Part shown: positions 57,061-64,000 of the stretch, piece after piece
Layout of the letters: every line of letters begins with the position of its first letter
Numbering within the stretch: the stretch's first letter is position 1
NCBI RefSeq assembly: GCF_002949735.1
Contig: NZ_CP026681.1
Coordinates: 868,001-932,000 of the forward strand
From: Nostoc sp. 'Peltigera membranacea cyanobiont' N6
Lineage (GTDB): Bacteria; Cyanobacteriota; Cyanobacteriia; Cyanobacteriales; Nostocaceae
Length of the DNA stretch: 64,000 nucleotides
Reading direction: 5' to 3'
Made by a program: the position numbers and the translations under genes
The notes under the pieces: generated by a model
Told to the model about the DNA's origin: nothing
Database searches by the model: none
The model's input: only the letters and a program-made list of their open reading frames with translations

Positions 57061-59152
57061 AGTACAAATTAATTACAGTTAATGAAAACGCAAAAAATTA
57101 GAATAATTAAGAAAATAATACTCAACGAATCTGATTTTGAAAAAAAAATCAAATATAAAATATTTTCTACATCAAGTAGTTTATCTAAGCAACAAAAATT
57201 ATAGGAACGATTATTTTCCCTTTGAATATTAATAAGTTGTCACTTTACTGTGTTGTTGTTTAGATTAAGAGATTAGATAGTATTTTTGACAAGACACTGG
57301 GAGAAAATTCAAAATAAAATTGCGTTCTTGGGTTAGATTAACAATTTGATTAACTCCATTCAAAGTCAAAATGTGAATCCCTTGAAAGCATTGAAATATC
57401 CATTTTAATGTGGGGCACTTCGTTAATTTACCTAGTTGATTTTTAACTCCGATATTGGCTCTTTTTAAACTATTTCTTAGTTCCCTCTGACCGAGATTAT
57501 AAACTAATAAGCACAAAGACATTAAAAATAACATCGTCTCGATTCTTTCAGGATTTTCTACAAAGAAACTATCAGTGAAAAATAAAGGATTTTTCAGAAA
57601 TCTAAATCCTCTTTCGCAAGACTGTTGATTTTTATAATTTGTAATAATTTCTGATGACTTTAATTTCTCATCTTCAACTAAATTAGTTGCTAAAATAAAT
57701 CTTCCAGCTTCTTTTTTTATCATTGCTATCTCTTCTAGTTTTTGATGATCCACTCCCTCGATTTTATAAATAGTCTTATTTTTCGATGTCTTGTCAATAA
57801 GTTTAGCTTCTTGAATTTCAAAGAACTTTAGTTTTTTGTTTATGCTTTTTAGTTTGTATCGAGCTTGGTCGGGATTTTGAAAATCTTCTTTTTTTAATTG
57901 GTTGAGCAGTTTTTCCACTTTATTTTTTTCTGCTTTGAGATTTTTCTCTAGCTTTTCTAAATCACTTTTTTGTCTTTTTTGACTTTCTACTATTAGCCAG
58001 ATTTGTTTGATACCACCATAATTTACTATTTCTTCTTTCCACTTATATCCGTCTAAATTTAGGATTCTTCTCTTCTCTATTTCTTCGGAATCTATCTCTT
58101 CTATCTCTACCGACTGAACTAATTCCTTCGCTCTTTTTATCGTCATTGGGACTCTAGTTATCCATTTTAAATGTTCGATTAATTTGATATTTTCTTGACT
58201 ATATAATGCACTATCACAGACCATGATACTCTCAAAATTTATTTGCTTTTTAAATTCTACTAAGATTTTTCCAAAAACTGCTTTATCTGCTTCGTTCCCA
58301 TCTCCAACTCTCATTAGTAATGGGATGTCTCCATCACTACTTGTTATTAAATCTAAAACGCATTGCTTTAAATCTGGTCTATGATCGCGAGAATATCCTT
58401 TAGTGATAATTATTGGTTTTTCTTTGATTATTTCTGCTTCTTTCTCTTGTTCTTTTTCCCTTGTGTATTCTCCATGTAGATGAAATGATGTGGCATCTAA
58501 ATGAGAATATTTGGTCTCTATCTTAAATTTATTTATAACTGATAAGACAATTTCTATAAATAGACTATTCAATCCATATTTATATAATTCATCCATGACT
58601 CTTCCGATTTTATCGTCATTTATATAATCACTTTTTACTCCGCAACCCAATAAGTTTTCAATTCCTTTATCTTCAAAAAATTGACTAAATAAGTATAAAG
58701 GTCTTGAGACGAATCCTAATCCATTGATTAAAATCGCTTTGACCACTGTTCCCGATGAAATTTTTTCTCTTCCATCTATGCCTAATTTGGAGTTGATTGT
58801 TTCAACTATTCCTATTTCATCAATTAGTCCAGCTACTATTCCTAAGTGATCTAAGTTTTTAATCCCAATCTCTTTTTTTTGATAATCCATTTTTTTTGGT
58901 GAGATTTTATTTATCAAAGTTTGATTCCTAATTCTCTCACTTTTTTTGATCGTCCTTATTTCTTTAGCAGCAAAAATACTTATCATCCCACGCTCTGTGC
59001 TTCACTTTGTAACATCCTAAGATAACCAAATATAGCGATCGCTATAAGCATCGTCCAGCCAATAATTGTCAGTATTAATACTGAATAATATGAATCTTCT
59101 TGGTAACTATTTTTGTCTTATTTGTAATACGTTTTGAAGTGCGGAAGATGGG
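57037..59152. mobile_element. IS1634-family insertion sequence (2116 bp)
   Basis: Terminal inverted repeats of 19 bp (CCCACATTCCGCACTTCAA at the left; the right end's complement starts CCCATCTTCCGCAC) match at 17 of 19 positions. Direct repeats ATACAA flank it at 57031-57036 and 59153-59158, a 6-bp target duplication. It carries one leftward transposase gene and AT-rich ends. Removing it with one ATACAA copy restores the NRPS frame as HPISIQDNFFELGGHS, so the insertion is recent. Confidence 0.93.
57265..58986 (-). CDS. IS1634-family transposase
   Basis: The 573-residue protein has the N-terminal DUF4277-like region (LDHLGIVAGLIDEIGIVETIN-type) and a DDE transposase core typical of IS1634 elements: HLDATSFHLHGEY with the first Asp, MVCDSALYS with the second, and the late CERGFRFLKNP with the Glu. 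A coiled, lysine-rich insertion lies between the last two. The frame is complete and there is no sign of decay, so it is probably active or only recently inactive. Confidence 0.92.
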   Translation of the reverse strand: MISIFAAKEIRTIKKSERIRNQTLINKISPKKMDYQKKEIGIKNLDHLGIVAGLIDEIGIVETINSKLGIDGREKISSGTVVKAILINGLGFVSRPLYLFSQFFEDKGIENLLGCGVKSDYINDDKIGRVMDELYKYGLNSLFIEIVLSVINKFKIETKYSHLDATSFHLHGEYTREKEQEKEAEIIKEKPIIITKGYSRDHRPDLKQCVLDLITSSDGDIPLLMRVGDGNEADKAVFGKILVEFKKQINFESIMVCDSALYSQENIKLIEHLKWITRVPMTIKRAKELVQSVEIEEIDSEEIEKRRILNLDGYKWKEEIVNYGGIKQIWLIVESQKRQKSDLEKLEKNLKAEKNKVEKLLNQLKKEDFQNPDQARYKLKSINKKLKFFEIQEAKLIDKTSKNKTIYKIEGVDHQKLEEIAMIKKEAGRFILATNLVEDEKLKSSEIITNYKNQQSCERGFRFLKNPLFFTDSFFVENPERIETMLFLMSLCLLVYNLGQRELRNSLKRANIGVKNQLGKLTKCPTLKWIFQCFQGIHILTLNGVNQIVNLTQERNFILNFLPVSCQKYYLIS

Positions 59153-59158
59153 ATACAA

Positions 59159-60118
59159 GATAACTTCTTTGAACTTGGGGGTCATTCCCTTCTAGCTGTC
59201 CGTCTCATGTCCCAGATTCAAAAACATTTCCAGATAAATTTACCTTTAGGTATTTTATTCCAATATCCCACCATCGAAGAACTAGCACATTTTCTGGATT
59301 CTTCAACAGATTCTTTACCTTTGTCTGCCCTAGTTTCTATTAAAAAGAATGGCAATAAACCACCTCTATTTTGCGTTCACCCTGGAGGGGGAAATGTTCT
59401 TTGCTATCACCATCTTGCTTATTATCTAAATTCAGAAAGACCATTCTATGGACTAGAATGTGTTGGTTTAAATCCCGAAAATCAACCTCATACTAGCATT
59501 GAACAAATGGCAACTCACTATATCCAAGAGTTGCAAACTGTTCAACCTCATGGCCCTTATTTCCTCTCTGGCTGGTCTTTTGGCGGCTTAGTAGCTTTTG
59601 AGATGGCTCAACAACTTTCTCGTCAAGGCGAACAGATAGCTCTGTTAGCTCTAATAGATACTAATCCTCCTTGTCTAAGTTATAAAGAACCAGTAGACTA
59701 TGCTTTTCTATTAGTAGAGTTATTCAAAGATCGTTTAGACCTTTGTTTAAACGATCTGCGGCAATTAGAACCACAAGAGCAGATAATTTATGTCGAGCAA
59801 CAAGCTAAACAGAAAAATGTAGTTATACAAGGTTTTGACTTCGAGCAAGCTCCCCATCTTCTGAAAATTTTCCAGATCAACGCTGAAGCTGTACAAAATT
59901 ACAAAGGTGAATATTACTCCGGCTCAATTGTTCTATTTAAAGCCAGTGAGACTGATGCCGCTCTTGAATATCACTGGAATGAACTAGTGGAACATATAGA
60001 AACTGTTGTAGTTCCTGGTAATCATCTAAACATGGTGTTACCACCTCATGTCCAAACCCTAGTTCAAGAACTAGAAAAGTTTATTGAACAAGCAAGGGTT
60101 CAACCAATAGACATCTAA
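59159..60118 (+). pseudogene. NRPS, last part: PCP and thioesterase, cut off by the IS
   Basis: The frame continues directly from the right target duplication: DNFFELGGHSLLAVRLM is the carrier-protein core, followed by a type I thioesterase with GWSFGG (near 59570) and a late GNHLNM that supplies the catalytic His. It would release or cyclise the peptide. Without the insertion it would be the end of the third NRPS. A start at the internal ATG 59207 would give a 303-residue protein with the thioesterase but without the phosphopantetheine Ser. Confidence 0.87.
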
Positions 60119-60133
60119 TACAAAACTATGTAT

Positions 60134-60158
60134 AGACGCTAATTTTGCGTCTTTGCTT
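60134..60158 (+). terminator. Possible weak terminator after the thioesterase
   Basis: A 6-bp stem AGACGC/GCGTCT with a 7-nt loop, followed by TTGCTTT, lies 16 bp after the stop codon. The T run is imperfect, so termination may be partial and the tailoring genes could still be read through. Confidence 0.35.
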
Positions 60159-60232
60159 TGTCAGTAAACACCCGGAATTTGGAGTCACACTCCTATCAAT
60201 AGGTACGATATTGAAATGTAAGGAACTGTATT

Positions 60233-61030
60233 ATGACTAGTACTTCTAACCAGATTAAATCGAAGGTTTGGGATAAAAAGCAAGAGTATCCCTTAACAAC
60301 AGAGTCTTTAAGAATGCTGTTGGAAAACCGAATTCCTTTAATTAGGTTAAAAGAATTTGCCACACCCCAAGAGTGTGAGATGTTAGTTGCTCAAGCTCAA
60401 TTGTTCAACTTTGATTGCTATGAAGATGTGAATCCCAAGATTGAGCGAATTGGGATCACAGTGTTTGAATATAATCGCGTTAGTAAAGCAGCCTATTTTC
60501 AAGCAGTAGAACGCGCAACTAAATTAAGAGACTCCATTATGGCAGCCTCTTTCAATCCATTAGAACGCTTAATGATGAAAATTCGAGAGTGTACAGGCGC
60601 GACTGTGCGAATTGCTTCGCAACCATTTTATGGTAGTTATTATGCAGGACTGATCAGAAAAATAGAGCAGGGTACTCAACTTCATATTGATTATGCCCCG
60701 TCAGAACAAGCGGAATGGGAAGTTGGTACAGTAATTTATCAACTTTCTTGGAATTTGTATTTACAATTTTCTGCCAACAACAATGGTAGAACACGTATTT
60801 ACGATCGCCAGTGGCAACCAGAAGACGATCGCTATAAACTCGATTCCTACGGATATGGTGATACAGTAATCGCAGATGCAGACACGATCGCCTTCCAACC
60901 TTATGTAGGAGATATATTCATTTTCAATACACGCAACTATCACACTGTTGAGCCGATGGATGGACAACGTGTGACTTTCACTTCAGCGATCGGATTACTT
61001 CCTAATGGTGAAATTATTTTGTGGTCTTGA
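60233..61030 (+). CDS. ldoA: Fe(II)/2-oxoglutarate dioxygenase, probable L-leucine 5-hydroxylase
   Basis: The 265-residue protein has the iron triad of the family: His-x-Asp in TQLHIDYAP and the distal His in NTRNYHTVEP, with an Arg nearby (GQRVTF) for 2-oxoglutarate. Leucine 5-hydroxylation is the first step of 4-methylproline synthesis and is carried out by enzymes of this type. The assignment depends on the next genes being NosE- and NosF-like. AAGGA precedes the ATG. The gene is unaffected by the lesions in the NRPS genes. Confidence 0.8.
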   Translation: MTSTSNQIKSKVWDKKQEYPLTTESLRMLLENRIPLIRLKEFATPQECEMLVAQAQLFNFDCYEDVNPKIERIGITVFEYNRVSKAAYFQAVERATKLRDSIMAASFNPLERLMMKIRECTGATVRIASQPFYGSYYAGLIRKIEQGTQLHIDYAPSEQAEWEVGTVIYQLSWNLYLQFSANNNGRTRIYDRQWQPEDDRYKLDSYGYGDTVIADADTIAFQPYVGDIFIFNTRNYHTVEPMDGQRVTFTSAIGLLPNGEIILWS

Positions 61031-61071
61031 AGCTGAACATTAGGTTGGTAAATATAGTAAGGAAGTAATTT

Positions 61072-62175
61072 ATGCCCTTAGCAGCTGTAATGACTGCGCC
61101 TAACCACCCAGTTGAAGTGCAACAATTACCAGACCCAATTCTGGAAAAGGGGGGAATCATTCTTGAAACCTTATATTCTGAGGTTTGTGGCACTGATGTA
61201 CATTTACTACATGGGCGTTTAGAGGGAGTGCCCTATCCCATCATCCCCGGACACTTCTCAGTTGGTCGTGTGGTCGAAACAGGTGGATCGGTTAATGATG
61301 TCAATGGTAAATTGATTCAGCCTGGAGCGATCGCCACTTTTTTAGATGTCCACGAAACCTGTTACAACTGTTGGTATTGTCTAGTAGCCAAAGCATCCAC
61401 TCGCTGTCCCCAACGCAAAGTTTATGGTGTCACCTACTCAGCCAAAGATGGCTTACTCGGTGGTTGGTCTGAACTAATTTACCTCAAACCAGGGGTGAAA
61501 GTTCTCACTTTACCCGAAGAAGTCTCACCAAAGCAATTCATTGCTGGGGGATGTGCTTTACCAACTGCACTACACGCTATCGATCGAGCGCAGATTCAAA
61601 TTGGTGATCTTGTTGTGGTGCAGGGTTCTGGGCCTGTGGGTTTGAGTGTGGCAATTTTAGCTTTACTATCAGGTGCGGGCAAAGTGATTGTCATTGACAA
61701 ATTTGAGAGCCGATTATTAGTTGCCAAATCCTTCGGTGTAGATGAAACTCTTGTAATTCAGGCTAACGATCCACAACAACATATTCAGCGAGTTTTGGAA
61801 TTGACACACGGACACGGTGCTGATGTCACTATTGAAGCCACAGGCATTCCCATTGCTGTTAAAGAGGGCTTAAATATGACCAGAAATGGAGGTCGTTATG
61901 TGATTGTCGGGCATTACACAAACACGGGTGAAATTCTCATCAATCCCCACTTAGAGATTAATCTAAAACATATTGATATTCGCGGAACTTGGGGAATTGA
62001 TTTCAGCCATTTTTATAGAATGATTGAATTACTAAAACGTCATAGTGATTCTAGTAAAAATATTGCTTGGGAAAATCTAATTAGTCGTTCATACACACTA
62101 CAAGAAATTAATCAAGCCCTGGCAGATGTAGAGCATGGCTCTGTATTGAAAGCGGTGATTCGGCCTAATCTTTAA
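61072..62175 (+). CDS. nosE: Zinc-dependent alcohol dehydrogenase, NosE-like
   Basis: The protein has 367 residues of the medium-chain dehydrogenase family. The catalytic Cys is in SEVCGTDVH near residue 40, the structural zinc Cys set is in ETCYNCWYCLVAKASTRC, and the nucleotide loop is GSGPVG near 186. The usual GHE catalytic motif reads GHFS (near 63), so the second-shell Glu is missing or shifted. In nostopeptolide synthesis NosE oxidises 5-hydroxyleucine so that it can cyclise to a methylpyrroline carboxylate. AAGGAAG precedes the ATG. Same-strand neighbours are the dioxygenase and a JmjC-like gene. Confidence 0.85.
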   Translation: MPLAAVMTAPNHPVEVQQLPDPILEKGGIILETLYSEVCGTDVHLLHGRLEGVPYPIIPGHFSVGRVVETGGSVNDVNGKLIQPGAIATFLDVHETCYNCWYCLVAKASTRCPQRKVYGVTYSAKDGLLGGWSELIYLKPGVKVLTLPEEVSPKQFIAGGCALPTALHAIDRAQIQIGDLVVVQGSGPVGLSVAILALLSGAGKVIVIDKFESRLLVAKSFGVDETLVIQANDPQQHIQRVLELTHGHGADVTIEATGIPIAVKEGLNMTRNGGRYVIVGHYTNTGEILINPHLEINLKHIDIRGTWGIDFSHFYRMIELLKRHSDSSKNIAWENLISRSYTLQEINQALADVEHGSVLKAVIRPNL

Positions 62176-62214
62176 ATGTTTTGTTTCCATCACCAAGAAA
62201 CATGAGGAGCATCT

Positions 62215-63126
62215 ATGGATATCACTTTAGAAAATAAATTTAATCAAACTTCAGTACGTCAAGTTGAACGTATTCATAAACCTACGCCAGATGACTTTAA
62301 ACACACAGTTCTATCTTCTAAACATCCTGTCATCTTTACTGGGATAGTAGCTGAATGGAAAGCATTTTCCTTATGGTCATTGGATTATTTAAATACTGTT
62401 TTAGGTAACAAAGAAATTAATGCTCGCGTTTCTGACAATAAAATATTTACCTTTGATCCAGAAGTTGGAGTAACTTACCCTACCAAAAAAATGAAGTTTA
62501 CTGACTTCACAGATTGGATTGTGCAGAATAAAAAAGATGACCAATACTATTACATTCAGCAATATCCAATTCATACTAGCTTCCCTGAACTATTTCCAGA
62601 TATTGCAATTCCAGATATTATTGATAAAAACTTATCCCTCGATACCGCTCGTTGGATGGGTATTCCAGAGATGGAAATTCAAGAATTTATTGATAAATAC
62701 TTATCCCTGACTACTATTTTCTGGATGAGTACCAATGGCAATATAACGCAATTACATCACGATCCAGTAGAAAGTGTATTATGTCAAGTGCGTGGTCGAA
62801 AGCGAATCTTACTGTTTGAACCAAAACAAAGTTCTTTTCTATATCCTTTCCTTAAAAATTCAAAAATACCATTTATGAGTCAATTAAATATTGACCAACC
62901 TGATATTGATAAATTTCCTAAATTTATCAATGCAAAATATATAGAGTGTATCCTAGAACCAGGTGAAATACTTTATTTCCCCTCCTTTTGGTGGCATCAA
63001 GTTTACTCTCTCGATGAGCTAAATATTTCTGTTAGTTTTGTTTGGAATGCAAAAATTAAAAAGTTTTTTAGACGAAAGCTTTTTAAAGAAAAAAATAAAT
63101 TCAAGAATCTTAATTTTTGTCGATGA
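62215..63126 (+). CDS. JmjC/cupin_8-type Fe(II) oxygenase
   Basis: The 303-residue protein has the cupin_8/JmjC pattern: HxD in TQLHHDPVE, a lysine-rich RGRKRILLFEP strand, and the late His in PSFWWHQVYS. Such enzymes hydroxylate amino-acid side chains using iron and 2-oxoglutarate. A 23-residue unit is repeated in tandem (IIDKNLSLD...WMG then FIDKYLSLT...WMS, 62620-62711), which adds an extra segment just before the iron site. The position between nosE and nosF suggests a role in tailoring the peptide. GAGGAG precedes the ATG. Confidence 0.75.
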   Translation: MDITLENKFNQTSVRQVERIHKPTPDDFKHTVLSSKHPVIFTGIVAEWKAFSLWSLDYLNTVLGNKEINARVSDNKIFTFDPEVGVTYPTKKMKFTDFTDWIVQNKKDDQYYYIQQYPIHTSFPELFPDIAIPDIIDKNLSLDTARWMGIPEMEIQEFIDKYLSLTTIFWMSTNGNITQLHHDPVESVLCQVRGRKRILLFEPKQSSFLYPFLKNSKIPFMSQLNIDQPDIDKFPKFINAKYIECILEPGEILYFPSFWWHQVYSLDELNISVSFVWNAKIKKFFRRKLFKEKNKFKNLNFCR

Positions 63127-63144
63127 AATAGGTGTATTGGGTTT

Positions 63145-63966
63145 ATGCTGGGAGATTTAAAAATTGCCTTTATCGGCGGTGGCACAATGGGCGAAATGAT
63201 AATTAGTAGATTGTTATCAACAAAAACTGTTGAAAAATCTGAGCTAATTATTGTCAGCGATCCGGTTTCTGCGCGATGCCTTTATTTAGAAAAAGAATAT
63301 GGAGTAGGTACTACAACCTGCAATATAGAAGCTGTACAAGGCGCATCCATTGTGATGTTGGCAGTGAAACCGCAGGTTTTGGCAGAGGTTCTGGCTATGC
63401 TGAAGGGTAAAATTTCACCGGAAGCTTTAGTAATTAGTATTGTGGCAGGAGCTAGTGTTACATCTCTATGCCAAGGGTTGAATCATCCTGCTGTTGTTCG
63501 GACAATGCCAAATATTGCAGTAGAGGTTGGTCATGGGACTACAGTGTGGAGTGCATCATCAAGTGTGACAGAGATCCAGCGATCGCATACTCAAGTCATT
63601 TTACAAGCATTAGGCAAGGAATTTGCTACCCAAAATGAACATGACCTTGATATGGCAACGGCGCTGAGTAGTGCGGGGACTGGATTTGTGTTTCTGTACA
63701 TCGAAGCAATGATTGATGCTGGAGTTCAGATGGGTTTAACTCGCACACAAGCCCAAGAACTCACATTGCATACGATTGCCGGTAGTGTAGAACTTATGTT
63801 GCAGACTCATGAACATCCAGCCGTCTTACGAAACAAGGTAACTAGTCCTGGGGGAGTGACTGCTGCTGGTCTTTACGAGTTAGAAAAAGGTGGTATGCGA
63901 ACTGTGATTTCTAATGCAGTGCTTGCTGCTTTGAGCCGCACTCAACAATTAGGTAATGTGAGTTGA
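63145..63966 (+). CDS. nosF: Pyrroline-5-carboxylate reductase family, NosF-like
   Basis: The 273-residue protein is a complete ProC-family reductase: the NAD(P) loop IAFIGGGTMGEMI at the start, VRTMPNIAVEVG near 120, and the C-terminal helical block with SSAGTGFVFLY and VTSPGGVTAAGL. In the nostopeptolide pathway NosF reduces the methylated pyrroline to 4-methylproline. The context beside NosE supports this over general proline synthesis. It is the last gene before the window end. Confidence 0.85.
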   Translation: MLGDLKIAFIGGGTMGEMIISRLLSTKTVEKSELIIVSDPVSARCLYLEKEYGVGTTTCNIEAVQGASIVMLAVKPQVLAEVLAMLKGKISPEALVISIVAGASVTSLCQGLNHPAVVRTMPNIAVEVGHGTTVWSASSSVTEIQRSHTQVILQALGKEFATQNEHDLDMATALSSAGTGFVFLYIEAMIDAGVQMGLTRTQAQELTLHTIAGSVELMLQTHEHPAVLRNKVTSPGGVTAAGLYELEKGGMRTVISNAVLAALSRTQQLGNVS

Positions 63967-64000
63967 AAAATTAGTGCTGAGTGAGGTTATTGATTCGGTC

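Overview
The window looks like chromosomal DNA of a filamentous, Nostoc-like cyanobacterium. The evidence is the presence of plastocyanin, cytochrome c6 and cytochrome c550 genes, very frequent GCGATCGC (HIP1) octamers, short heptamer tandem repeats of the GGGGACT/GGGGCAG type, and a tRNA-Glu(UUC) of the cyanobacterial type. All functions below are read from protein motifs and gene order. No database search was run.

Positions 1-11200 are mostly housekeeping genes: a 5'-truncated GAF/histidine-kinase-like gene, an SRPBCC protein, tRNA-Glu, a CPA1-type cation/proton antiporter with an RCK domain, a divergent cytochrome b6 paralog, an alpha/beta hydrolase, a TonB-like proline-rich protein, then a leftward run of photosynthetic electron carriers (psbV, petE, petJ-like). 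A decayed pair of sugar ABC permeases closes this part. Positions 11400-14950 are accessory: an AAA+ ATPase with an unrecognised N-terminal half, a hicA/hicB pair and a second hicA remnant.

Positions 14947-24013 hold a compact locus that looks like a ribosomal-peptide (RiPP) modification system. A two-domain protein joins a ThiF/E1-like leader-peptide-binding region to a flavin-dependent tryptophan-halogenase-type domain, behind an internally deleted second halogenase. Divergent from these runs an overlapping trio: MBL-fold protein, LanB-type dehydratase of only the glutamylation-domain length, and a second MBL-fold protein. There is no YcaO, no elimination domain and no obvious precursor gene. 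This is the best candidate for an undescribed system.

Positions 24456-63966 hold a large nonribosomal peptide/polyketide cluster related in logic to nostopeptolide. A chorismate-lyase-like protein, an acyl-AMP ligase and a free ACP suggest a 4-hydroxybenzoyl starter. Three NRPS genes and one PKS gene follow. Manually read adenylation codes suggest Pro, Ile (N-methylated), Ser, Pro, Phe, then a C-methylating malonyl PKS step, Pro, D-Gln, and a final module without an adenylation domain. A leucine-5-hydroxylase-like dioxygenase, a NosE-like dehydrogenase and a NosF-like reductase suggest that at least one Pro position is 4-methylproline. A JmjC-like oxygenase may tailor the product.

The assembly line appears broken in four places: a 5-bp tandem duplication in the PKS acyltransferase, a 4-bp tandem duplication before the PKS methyltransferase, an out-of-frame loss of about 1.4 kb in the third NRPS, and an IS1634-type element inserted in the last carrier-protein domain with a 6-bp target duplication. 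If the assembly is right, this is a recently inactivated pathway whose ancestral frame can be rebuilt from the sequence.
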